Program-made: the position numbers and the translations under genes
Shown here: positions 1 to 7,900 of the stretch, piece by piece
Position numbering within the stretch: position 1 is the first letter of the stretch
Layout of the letters: each line of letters begins with the position of its first letter
The notes under the pieces: model-generated
The model's database searches: none
Told to the model about the DNA's origin: nothing
Seen by the model: only the letters and a program-made list of their open reading frames with translations
NCBI GenBank assembly: GCA_021156245.1
Contig: JAJNBO010000026.1
Location: forward strand, 1-12,191
Length of the DNA: 12,191 nt
Direction: 5' to 3'
Source of the DNA: Ramlibacter sp.
GTDB lineage: Bacteria; Pseudomonadota; Gammaproteobacteria; Burkholderiales; Burkholderiaceae_C

Positions 1-480
1 TCGGCATGCCGCCGGGCACGCCGGTCGCCCTGCCGGCCGGGCCCACCGGCGTGTACTCGGCGCTGCGGCTGGACGACGAGGTGCAGGCCGAGCGCGTGGT
101 CCATCTCGATCGCCATTCCGGCGCCGTGCTGGCGGATGTCGGCTATCCTGACTACGGCGCGGCCGCGCGCGCCACCGCCTGGGGCATCAGCCTGCATACC
201 GGCCGCCAGTTCGGCTGGATGAACCAGCTCGTCATGCTGGCCGCCTGTCTCTCGATCGTGACGCTGGCGGTGTCATCGGCCGTCATGTGGTGGAAACGCC
301 GCGCCGCGAGGACGCCTCGCGGCGCCGCCACGCCGCGAGGGCGACCGCGCCGCACTGGCTGCGATCGGGGTCGCCGTCCTGCTCGGCCTGTTGTACCCGC
401 TGCTCGGGGCCTCCATGCTGGTCGCGCTTGCGCTGGACCTGGTGGTCCCGCGCCGCTGGCACGAGCGCTTCGGCCTCTAG
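1..480 (+). pseudogene. PepSY-associated membrane protein, 3' end, apparent frameshift
   Basis: This is the C-terminal part of a PepSY/PepSY-TM inner-membrane protein; the start lies outside the window. Reading from base 3, the frame gives a stretch ending in HTGRQFGWMNQ, then a hydrophobic helix (about bases 225-290) closing with MWWKRR, which is typical of this family. After that the frame degenerates into Arg/Pro/Gly-rich residues. A plausible continuation lies in the next frame from base 310: GRLAAPPRREG, a second hydrophobic helix, and an end at VPRRWHERFGL with TAG at 478-480. One extra base around 303-312 explains the break. It may be a true mutation or a sequencing error. If the frame is not corrected, the original frame runs to 536, antisense to the receptor. 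Known relatives such as FoxB, PiuB and FiuB sit beside siderophore receptors and help release iron in the periplasm. The convergent receptor 3 bases away fits such a role, which remains inference. Confidence 0.8.
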
Positions 481-483
481 CCG

Positions 484-2562
484 TCAGAACATCAGGCGCG
501 CGCCCACGTAGAGGGAGCGCGGCTCGCCGGGGTTGAGGATCGCGGCATTGGCCGCCGCGATGTCGCGCACGTTGAAGAATGAAGCGTATTTGCGGTTGCC
601 CAGGTTGCGTGCCTCGCCGTAGATCTCCCATTGGTGTGCCGTGTAGCCGGCGCGCAGGCCCCACAACGCGTAGGCGTCGACCGTGTAGGTGTTGGAGAAG
701 TCGGCGTAGCGGCGGCCGACGAAGTCGAAAGTGGGCCCCAGGAAGAAGCCGCTCGCATGGCGGTGCAGGACTTCACCCTTGATTGCGTAGCGCGGCGCCG
801 CGGGCAGCCGGTTGTTGCCGTACACCGCATCGCTGCTGAACCGGAAGTCGTTGAGCGAGATGCTGGCCAGCGGCTCGATGCGATGGGCGCCTCGGCCGTC
901 GATGGCGAAGCTGGCGCCGAGCAAGACCTCCACGCCGGCGTGGATGGTGCGGTCGGCGTTGATCGACAGGCTGGTGCCGGGGGCCGTGGGATCGTCGCGC
1001 GAGAGGATCTCGCCGCCCAGGCGTCCGTAGTACAAGGCCGCGTCCCAATGCACGCGGTGGCGATCGAACTTTCGAGAACCGCGCGTGCCGACCTCGGCCA
1101 CCACGCCGCGCATCGCACCCAGGGTCGCATTGCCGCCGCGCGCATCGTCCTGCAGTTCGTAGAGCGTCGGCGCTTCGTACAGGCGGCTCACGTTGGCGAA
1201 CAGCTGCGTCGTCGGCGACAGCTGGCGGATCAGCCCGACCCTGGGGTTCAGGCTGCTGTAGTCGCCCTTGGGATGGCTCACCATCCCGCTGGCCGCGTTG
1301 GTGGTGCGGGACTCGCGGCTGCCGGTGACCGCCTGCGCCCCATAGACCAGGGTCCAGTCGGGTGCGAAGCTCCAGCGGTCCAGCACGAAGGCCTCCAGGT
1401 TGTCGGCCCCGTTGTCCACGGCGGTCGCCAGCGTCTGGGTGCCGCCGGTGACGTAGCGGTAGTTGCCGCCGCGGATGCCAGTGCGTCCGTAGTTCAGGCC
1501 GGCCAGGACGTCGTGGTCACCGGCGCGCCGCTGGTAGCGCAGGGTCGCACCGGCATTGCGCAGCGTGGTGTCGATCAGGAGCGAGAAGAACGGCGGTGCG
1601 TAGACGATGGGGTGGTACAGGCGCTGCTCCTCGAACGACACGCCGGCAGTCAGGCTGCTCGCCCCGTCGATGTCCCACACCGTCTTGTTCGCCACGCGCC
1701 AGGTCTGCACGTTCAGCCGGTAATTGCCGGCAACCGCCGCCGCCTCGGCCGCGCGCGGGTTCGCCTGCAACTGCGCGCGCGTCAGCACGCCGGGCAACTG
1801 CTGGTCGTTGTCGATCGCGGTTGCGTAGAAACGCGTGCGCAGGGATTCGGTGAGCTCCAGTCCCGCGTTCGCGTAGAGGGCTTGCCGCTCCTGGCGCTGG
1901 TGCTCCCGGAATCCGTCGCTGCGCTTGGCCTCGCCGGTGACGAGCGCATCGAAGTTGCCGTTCACGCCGCCGACCGTGAAGCGGGCCTGCCGCTGGCCGT
2001 GGCTGCCGCCCTGCAGCAGCGCCTCCCACGGCTCGCCGTCGCGCGCGGTCGGCGTGATGAAGTCGATCGCGCCGCCGAGCGTGCTGGCCCCATAGGCCAG
2101 CGCATTGGCACCGCGGGCCACGATGGCGCGCCGGGCCGAGAGCGGGTCGACGTCGCGGTTGTGGTTGCTGCCGTCGGCCGCAGTGACGGGCAGGCCGTCC
2201 TGGAGCAGCTTCACGCCGTTGCCGTCGTAGGCCGTGGCGTCGAGGTTGGAGCCGCGGATCGACAGGAAGCTGGAGTCGCCGGTCGTTCCGCTGGCTGCCC
2301 ACACGCCTGGGGTGTAGCGCAGCATGTCCGCCAGGCCGGTGACGTTGCGCTGCCGCAGGTCCTCGCCATCGACGACCGTCACGCCCCCCGGCGTGGCGGA
2401 GCGTTCGGCCTCCGCCTCGCTGCGCGAGGGTTCGGCCTGGTTGTCGCCACTGACGACGACGGTGGGAAGCGTGCCTGCGGTTTCATGCGGGGCCTGCGCC
2501 TGCGCCAGCACCCAGGGGCACAGTGCCAGCGCGGCCGCCGCCGCTCGTTGGTTTCGGAACAC
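484..2562 (-). CDS. TonB-dependent outer-membrane receptor
   Basis: A complete 692-residue receptor, a normal length for the family. It should bind a metal complex or similar ligand at the cell surface and import it using energy from TonB-ExbB-ExbD. Residues 1 to about 22-24 form a signal peptide with an AQA cleavage site. A TonB-box-like PTVVVS follows at 33-38. The plug domain spans about 55-175 and includes SIRGSNLD (101-108), LLQDGLPV (119-126) and GANALAYGASTLGGAIDF (151-168). The rest is the beta barrel, ending in the terminal Phe expected for outer-membrane insertion. The start is GTG, supported by AGGAG six bases upstream and by the signal peptide beginning there. It lies 112 bases downstream of the DUF2946-like gene on the same strand and is probably cotranscribed with it. 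No Fur box or cobalamin riboswitch is visible upstream. The ligand is unknown: the PepSY neighbour suggests an iron siderophore, while the DUF2946-like neighbour leaves copper or another metal open. Confidence 0.95.
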   Translation of the reverse strand: MFRNQRAAAAALALCPWVLAQAQAPHETAGTLPTVVVSGDNQAEPSRSEAEAERSATPGGVTVVDGEDLRQRNVTGLADMLRYTPGVWAASGTTGDSSFLSIRGSNLDATAYDGNGVKLLQDGLPVTAADGSNHNRDVDPLSARRAIVARGANALAYGASTLGGAIDFITPTARDGEPWEALLQGGSHGQRQARFTVGGVNGNFDALVTGEAKRSDGFREHQRQERQALYANAGLELTESLRTRFYATAIDNDQQLPGVLTRAQLQANPRAAEAAAVAGNYRLNVQTWRVANKTVWDIDGASSLTAGVSFEEQRLYHPIVYAPPFFSLLIDTTLRNAGATLRYQRRAGDHDVLAGLNYGRTGIRGGNYRYVTGGTQTLATAVDNGADNLEAFVLDRWSFAPDWTLVYGAQAVTGSRESRTTNAASGMVSHPKGDYSSLNPRVGLIRQLSPTTQLFANVSRLYEAPTLYELQDDARGGNATLGAMRGVVAEVGTRGSRKFDRHRVHWDAALYYGRLGGEILSRDDPTAPGTSLSINADRTIHAGVEVLLGASFAIDGRGAHRIEPLASISLNDFRFSSDAVYGNNRLPAAPRYAIKGEVLHRHASGFFLGPTFDFVGRRYADFSNTYTVDAYALWGLRAGYTAHQWEIYGEARNLGNRKYASFFNVRDIAAANAAILNPGEPRSLYVGARLMF

Positions 2563-2568
2563 GAAGAT

Positions 2569-2573
2569 CTCCT
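2569..2573 (-). promoter_or_regulatory. Ribosome binding site that fixes the receptor's GTG start
   Basis: Read on the minus strand the sequence is AGGAG, then six bases (ATCTTC), then GTG. This is good Shine-Dalgarno spacing and supports a GTG rather than an internal ATG start for the TonB-dependent receptor. The residues that follow form a regular signal peptide. Confidence 0.75.
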
Positions 2574-2674
2574 GACAAGGTGGGGCGGCTCACCGCGGGA
2601 CGGCGACGAGCGAAGCCGTGCGTGCCGCACGACGACGGGGCACGTGATGCAGGACGGGATGCGTCCTGGGGAGG

Positions 2675-3073
2675 TCAGGCGTGAGCCGGAGGCGCCTGGG
2701 CCGGCGGCGTGGTCGATTGCGGCCGGCCCGGCGGACAGCAGGGATCGGCCGGCGCGGGCTCCAGCCCCACGGCCCGCAGGTGCACGGTGGGGTGCACGTG
2801 GGCGGCCGGCGGCAAGGTCGAAGCGAAGGCGCAGAGCAGCGTGCAGCCGGCCAGGTGGTCCGCGTTCACCTCCCCGTCGCCGAGGGCTGCCTGGATGTCG
2901 GCAGGAAGCGCTGCCCAGGCCACCTGCGCACCCGCCGCATCACCGCACCAGATGCCGTGGGCGCTTGCGGGAGCCGCCATGGCCGTGGCGTGAACCATGG
3001 GCATCCATGCCTGCGCGAGCCACGCCAGCACGGCGACGGCAATGCGCAGGCGGGCGGCGAGGGCGGGCTTCAT
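2675..3073 (-). CDS. DUF2946-like small exported Cys/His protein
   Basis: A 132-residue protein beginning MKPALAARLR, with a hydrophobic stretch at about 9-27 that looks like a signal peptide or anchor. The frame stays open upstream to a TTG at 3175, but those extra residues look like non-coding sequence, so the ATG at 3073 is preferred. The mature part holds five cysteines (43, 77, 81, 112, 113), including GCTLLC and a CC pair. It also has clustered histidines (HVHPTVH, 92-98) and a tail ending QAPPAHA. The AWLAQAWMP start, the CxxxC followed by LPPA, and the xAPP tail recall DUF2946 proteins, which are often found next to TonB receptors. Metal binding in the periplasm is a reasonable inference from the Cys/His content but is not established. 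The gene sits 112 bases upstream of the receptor on the same strand, suggesting one transcript. No clear Shine-Dalgarno precedes the ATG. Confidence 0.6.
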   Translation of the reverse strand: MKPALAARLRIAVAVLAWLAQAWMPMVHATAMAAPASAHGIWCGDAAGAQVAWAALPADIQAALGDGEVNADHLAGCTLLCAFASTLPPAAHVHPTVHLRAVGLEPAPADPCCPPGRPQSTTPPAQAPPAHA

Positions 3074-3267
3074 GGAGTGCGTGGATTGTAGGTTTGGCTG
3101 GGCGGGCGGTCGGTGGGCGACGTCCCGCCCACGGCTGCAATCGCCCGTTCGGGTGAGGTCGTCGACGTAGAGCAACGCATTAGGGGGTTTGCTTAGGCTT
3201 CACTGACAGGCATCGTCGCCCGGGACGGGACTGGCAGCACCATTCGCGCACGAAGACGGAGGGGATC

Positions 3268-3927
3268 ATGGGCCTGCTGAACATGCTGTTCGGGACGAAA
3301 CCTGCTGCGACCAAGCCGGCGGGAAAGCGGCCGCCCAAGCCCCAGTTCTCCAGTTCCTCCAATTCACCCGGGTCCTCCCAGAGCCAGTTCGGCTCGCCGC
3401 ACAGCGTCCGCAAGGACCTGCTGCGGCTCGTGCTGCGCGAAACGCTGACGCGCAACGGCATCCCCCAGGCGTGGCTGTCCGCCGACCTGCTGCGCACGAC
3501 CACGGCGCGCCGCGAGGATGGCATCCACGTGCGCTTCCTGGTCCGCGAATGGGAGCCCAGGCTGATGCTGCATGGCGTGGCCTTCGAGAAGGAGTACCTG
3601 CAGCGCCTGCTGCTGCTGGACCCGCTCGCCGGCAACTGGCTGATGGGCTTTTCCTGGCAGTTCGTCCTGCGTGACGCGAGCGCCTGCCCCTCCATGCCGC
3701 ACGCCGGCTCCTGGACGGCCGCGCCGGTGTCGGTCGCGGTGCGCCAGCCCGCACTGGCGCCGCAGCAGTCCGGCGACGTCATCGCCGGTCCCGTGGTGAT
3801 CCCGCAGCCGCAGGACGACGTGCGGGGCGACCTGGAGCGCCTGCTCGCGCTGCGCGACGCGGACCTCAAGCGCCACGGGGTGACTGGCGACACGTACGCG
3901 CCCACGCGGCCCGCGACGCTGGTCTGA
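3268..3927 (+). CDS. Conserved-looking hypothetical protein, 219 residues
   Basis: I do not recognise this protein. The start is clear: GGAGGGG at 3258-3264 directly precedes ATG. It has no signal peptide or membrane helix and should be cytoplasmic. Residues 1-10 (MGLLNMLFGT) are a short amphipathic start, followed by a disordered-looking Lys/Pro then Ser-rich stretch (11-45). A compact domain spans about 46-152: a helix-like RKDLLRLVLRETL (48-60), GIPQAWL, GIHVRFLVREW (85-95), the Trp-rich NWLMGFSWQF (123-132), and DASACPSMPHAGSW. After a Pro/Gln-rich linker comes DDVRGDLERLLALRDADLKRHG (183-204), likely one long helix. The composition matches its neighbours, so recent transfer is not suggested. 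The next gene starts 16 bases after the stop, so the two probably share a transcript. The architecture (small central domain, two linkers, terminal helix) might suit an adaptor, but no function can be assigned. Confidence 0.8.
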   Translation: MGLLNMLFGTKPAATKPAGKRPPKPQFSSSSNSPGSSQSQFGSPHSVRKDLLRLVLRETLTRNGIPQAWLSADLLRTTTARREDGIHVRFLVREWEPRLMLHGVAFEKEYLQRLLLLDPLAGNWLMGFSWQFVLRDASACPSMPHAGSWTAAPVSVAVRQPALAPQQSGDVIAGPVVIPQPQDDVRGDLERLLALRDADLKRHGVTGDTYAPTRPATLV

Positions 3928-3943
3928 GCGGCATACTCCGGCC

Positions 3944-4834
3944 ATGAGCATGGCCGGCGACGACGCCCCCATTCCGTACCTGCAGCGCACCCGGGACTGG
4001 TACCTGGCGCTCGGCTACGGCAATCCCTATCGGTACGCGCACTTCGAGGACGTTCCCTTCCAGCGCCTGCGCCAACCGCTCGCGGACTGCCTGGTGACGC
4101 TGGTCACGACGGCCGCGCCGTACCAGCCGGACAAGGGGCCGCAGGGGCCCGGCGCGCCCTACAACGCGGCGGCCAAGTTCTTCGTTCCCTACGCCGGGGA
4201 CACCGGGATGGACCACGACGTCCGGATCTCGCACGTGGCCATCGACCGCGTGCACACGTCGATGGAGGATGCGAACGCCTGGTTCCCGCTGCCGCTGATG
4301 CGCCGGCGGGCCGCGGAGGGGCGCTTCCGGCTGGCGCCGCGCTTCCATGGCGCGCCGACCAACCGCAGCCAGCGGCATACGACGGACGTCGACATTCCGC
4401 TGATCCTGCAACGCTGCAGGGAAGACGGCGTCGATGCGGCGGTGCTGGTGGCGAACTGCCCGGTCTGCCACCAGACCCTGAGCCTCACCGCGCGCGCCCT
4501 CGAGGCAGCGGGGATGGCCACCGTCCTCCTGGGTTGCGCGCGCGACATCGTGGAGCATGTCGGCGTGCCGCGCTTGCTGTTCTCGGACTTCCCGCTCGGC
4601 AACGCAGCCGGCAAGCCGCACGATCCGGGCTCGCAGGAGGCCACGCTGGAGATGGCGTTGCGCCTGCTGGAGACCGCGGAGGGGCCGCGCACCACCGTGC
4701 AGTCGCCGCAGCGCTGGAGCGCCTCGAACGACTGGAAGCTGGACTACTGCAATGCGGAGCGCGTGGCGCCCCAGGAGCTGGCCCGGCTGCGGGCGGAGTT
4801 CGATGCGGCGAAGGAAGTCGTGCGGCAAGCCTGA
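3944..4834 (+). CDS. Glycine/sarcosine/betaine reductase selenoprotein B family protein (non-seleno)
   Basis: A 296-residue protein related to the GrdB/PrdB family, shorter than true GrdB. Family-like elements are IPYLQRTRDWYLALGY at the start, VRISHVAIDR (93-102), VLVANCPVCHQTLSLTARALEAAGM (167-191), and GVPRLLFSDFPLGNAAGKP (207-225) near the C-terminus. In GrdB and PrdB the catalytic selenocysteine lies in a cysteine-containing motif; here the corresponding place reads C172-P-V-C175 with no in-frame TGA. Family members use this site for reductive cleavage of glycine, betaine or proline. No GrdA, GrdC, thioredoxin or Sec-insertion genes are nearby, so that reaction should not be assumed. A thiol/disulfide or metal-binding role of the CxxC is possible. 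ATGs at 3944 and 3950 are both available. The ribosome binding site is weak, but the 16-base gap after the upstream gene supports an operon. There is no signal peptide, so it is cytoplasmic. Family assignment is firm; function is not. Confidence 0.85.
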   Translation: MSMAGDDAPIPYLQRTRDWYLALGYGNPYRYAHFEDVPFQRLRQPLADCLVTLVTTAAPYQPDKGPQGPGAPYNAAAKFFVPYAGDTGMDHDVRISHVAIDRVHTSMEDANAWFPLPLMRRRAAEGRFRLAPRFHGAPTNRSQRHTTDVDIPLILQRCREDGVDAAVLVANCPVCHQTLSLTARALEAAGMATVLLGCARDIVEHVGVPRLLFSDFPLGNAAGKPHDPGSQEATLEMALRLLETAEGPRTTVQSPQRWSASNDWKLDYCNAERVAPQELARLRAEFDAAKEVVRQA

Positions 4835-4837
4835 TCA

Positions 4838-4925
4838 CCGGGGTTCGGCTTCGCGCTCACCGCCGGCCTACAAGATGGCTCGCCAAACCGTAGGCCGGCG
4901 GTGAGCGGCGAAGCCCGAACCCCGG
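4838..4925. repeat. Long near-perfect inverted repeat (REP-like hairpin)
   Basis: The left arm at 4838-4871 (34 bases, starting CCGGGGTTCGG and ending GCCTAC) is complementary to the right arm at 4890-4925 (36 bases). All 34 left-arm bases pair; the right arm has two single-base bulges. One further pair (4837 with 4926) extends the base. The 18-base loop itself contains TGGC/GCCA (4876-4879 with 4882-4885). The element starts 4 bases after the GrdB-family stop codon and ends 47 bases before the macroglobulin GTG. No T-run follows either arm, so a classic Rho-independent terminator is not shown, although such a stem could still slow polymerase or block RNA decay. Size, position and GC-rich arms resemble dispersed REP-type intergenic palindromes; whether it recurs in this genome cannot be seen here. 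Confidence 0.93.
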
Positions 4926-4962
4926 TTCCTGCGTGCCAGGATGGGCTACGCTAGCGCCCACC

Positions 4963-4969
4963 GGAGGGG
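4963..4969 (+). promoter_or_regulatory. Ribosome binding site that fixes the macroglobulin GTG start
   Basis: GGAGGGG lies just upstream of GTG at 4973. The in-frame TAG at 4952-4954 rules out any earlier start in this frame, so the GTG is the only start that keeps the signal peptide. The same GGAGGGG-type site precedes the gene at 3268. A weak -10-like TACGCT lies at 4947-4952, with no convincing -35 box. Confidence 0.8.
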
Positions 4970-4972
4970 AAC

Positions 4973-7900
4973 GTGGGCCACAACACCATCCAGGCGACGA
5001 TCGCGCCGCTGCTGTTCTGCATCGCGGGCGGCGCGCAGGCGCTGCAGGTGACCAGTGTCACGCCGCAAGGCGAAGTGGCGCGCGTGCGCCAGGTCGTCGC
5101 CAAGTTCGACGAGGCCGCGGTCACCTTCGGCGACCCGAAGGCGCCATCCCCGCTCGCGCTGTCGTGCTCGGATGCGCAGGCGACCAAGGGCACGGCGCGC
5201 TGGAACAGCGACCGCGAATGGGTCTTCGAGTTCGACGACGACCTGCCGCCCGGCATCAACTGTGCCGTGCAGGCGAAGGGTGGCTTCCGTTCGCCGGCGG
5301 GGCGGGACCTCTCCACCGGCAACTGGCGCTTCACGACCGGCGGGCCCTTCGTGCAGCGCATGCTCCCCGGCGGCGGGCGCATCGACGAGGAGCAGTTCTT
5401 CGTGCTGCAGCTCAATGGCGCGGCCACGCTCCAGAGCCTGCAGCAGCACGTATCCTGCACCGTCGAAGGACTCGGCGAACGCGTGCCGGTGCGCTTGCTG
5501 GCCGGGCGCGAACGCGACGAGCTGCTGAAGGCGCTGCACCTCGACAAGGCCGCGGCGAAGGATCCGCTGCGCTATGCCACGCTGGCTTGCAACCGGCGCC
5601 TGCCGCCGGACGCGCGCGTGCAGGTGATCTACGGCAAGGGGGTCGCCACGCCGTCCGGCGTGCCGAACTCGATCGAGAAGCGCTTCGCGTTCCAGGTGCG
5701 CGAGCCCTTCGCGGCCAGCTTCAGCTGCGAGCGCGAGAACGCGCAGGCGGCCTGCCTGCCCATCCGCCCGATGGTGCTGAACTTCAACGCACCGGTGCCG
5801 CGCAAGCTGGCGGCGCAGGTCCGCCTGAAGTCCGACAAGCTCACCCTCGAACCCACCTTCGACCCGAACCTCGCGGACGCGGACAACGTGGTCAACGCGG
5901 TCACCTTCAAGACCGTGTTCCCGGAGCGCACGCCATTCACGCTGGAGCTGCCCAGGGATTTCAAGGACGCGTCGAACCGGCCGCTGCGCAACGCCGACAA
6001 CTTCCCCTTGAGGGTGGCCACGGGACCCATGCCGCCGCTGGCCAAGTTCGCGGCCTCGCCGTTCGGCATCGTGGAGCGTTTCGCCGAGCCGGACAGCGGG
6101 CCGCTGCTGCCGGTGACGCTGCGCAACGTGGAGCCTGCATTGCGTACGCAGGCGCTGGCGCCGGGCAAGGTGGGCGAACTCTCGCCGCGCACCGACGCCG
6201 AGATCGTGGCCTGGCTGCACAAGGTGGCGCGCTACGACACGTGGTTCGTGCCGCGCGAGGATGCCGCGAGGGAGGTCAGGCAGCCGCTGCCGCGCGCGCT
6301 GGAGCCCCAGGACAAGGACCGCGTGCAGGCCCGCATGGTGTCGCTGCTGGCGGGCCAGCCGGGCGTCCGCCAGCTCGACCTGCCGAGGCCCGCGGCCCAT
6401 GAACCGCGCCCGTTCGAAGTCGTCGGCATCCCGCTGGCGCCCGGTTTCCACGTCGTCGAGATCGCATCCCCCATGCTGGGCCAGGTGCTGCTCGACCAGC
6501 GCCACGGCGCGCAGCGCACGATGTACGTGCGCACGACGGCGCTGGTCACGAACCTGTCGGTGCACTTCAAGCTGGGGCGCGAGAACGCGCTGGCCTGGGT
6601 GACGACGCTGGACAAGGGCGCAGTGGTGCCCGGTGCGGCCGTGCGCGTGTCCAGCTGCGACGGCAAGGAGCTCGCCACCGCCACGACCGACGCGCAGGGC
6701 ATCGCGCGCTTCCAGGGCCTCAGCCCGGAGGCGCCGCTGTGCGTGAACGGGGAGGACGACTACCGGCGCGCCTACTTCGTCAGCGCTCGCGCGCGCGACG
6801 CCAAGGGCAGCGAGGACCTGGCCTTCACCTTCACCGACTGGCAGCGCGGCATCGAGCCGTGGCGCTTCAACGTGCCCACGAGCAGCGAGCCGCAGCCGGA
6901 CCGCCGCTACCACGGCATCCTCGACCGCTCGCTGCTGCGCGCCGGCGAGACGGTCTCCATGAAGCATCTCGCGCGCACGGAAACGCGGCAAGGCTTCGGC
7001 ATCCCGGCGCGCCTGCCCAACGAGCTGGTCATTACGCACGTCGGTAGCGGCCAGCAGTTCACGCAGCCGATCGCCTGGCGCAAGACCGCCACGGGTGGGA
7101 TGAGCGCCGAGAGCGAGTTCAAGGTGCCGCCCGCCGCGAAGCTCGGGGTCTACGAGGTCTCCATGCGCGGCAACGACGAGAGCCCGACCACGGTGAGCTT
7201 CCGGGTCGAGGAGTTCCGCTTGCCGGTGCTGGAAGGCCGCATCGCCCCGGAGGAGAAGAAGGCGCTGGTGAGCGTGACGACCGTGCCCGCGGACGTGCAA
7301 GTCAACTACGTGTCCGGTGGCCCGGCCGCCAACCTGCCGGTCCGCGTGTCGGCGATGGTGCGGACCAGGGGGCTGGCCTACGCCGACTACGACACCTTCA
7401 GCTTCCAGCCGCCGCGCGGGCAGCGCACCGGCTCCGGAGAGGGCGACGAGGAAGCGGCGTCCGGCGAGGACCAGCGCGTGATCGCCGACAAGCTGCCCGT
7501 CACGCTCGACCGCAACGGCGCGGGCAAGGTGACGGTGCCCGGCGTGCCGGCTTCGAAGCAGCCGCAGGAGCTGGTGCTGGAAGCCAGCTACGCCGACCCG
7601 AATGGTGAAGTGCAAACGCTGCGCCATGTCGCGAGCCTGTGGCCAGCGTCCGTCGTGGCGGGCATCAAGACGGAAGGCTGGGTGTCGGCCAGCCAGAAGA
7701 TCCGGTTCCAGGCGCTGGCGCTCGGGCTGGACGGCAAGCCCGCGCAAGGCGTCGCGCTGGAGGTGAAGGCCAGCGCGCGCGTGGTCACCACCAGCCGCAA
7801 GCGCATGGTCGGCGGCTTCTACACCTACGACAACAAGACCGAGCTGAAGGACCTGGGCACGGTGTGCAGCGGCAGGAGCGACGCGCGCGGGCTGTTGCTG

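Noticed and set aside
2650..2668. Small hairpin CAGGAC/GTCCTG with a 7-base loop between the DUF2946-like gene and the receptor
   Set aside because: A six-pair stem is expected by chance in DNA this GC-rich, and there is no T-run or known riboswitch core. The 112-base gap is too short for a full cobalamin riboswitch.
631..3156. An 841-codon plus-strand open frame opposite the receptor and the DUF2946-like gene
   Set aside because: Same GC-rich codon-complement effect; the translation has no family features, while the minus strand encodes a clear TonB-dependent receptor with signal peptide and ribosome binding site.
3074..3175. N-terminal extension of the DUF2946-like protein to the upstream TTG
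   Set aside because: The extra residues are charged and would bury the hydrophobic signal sequence that starts naturally at the ATG at 3073.
3932..3937. CATACT just before the GrdB-family start as a separate promoter
   Set aside because: It resembles a -10 box but there is no -35 sequence at suitable spacing, and the 16-base gap fits cotranscription with the upstream gene.
4933..6402. A 489-codon plus-strand frame overlapping the 5' part of the macroglobulin gene
   Set aside because: It lies out of frame within a gene that has signal peptide, ribosome binding site and family domains; its product is Ala/Arg/Gly-rich low-complexity sequence.
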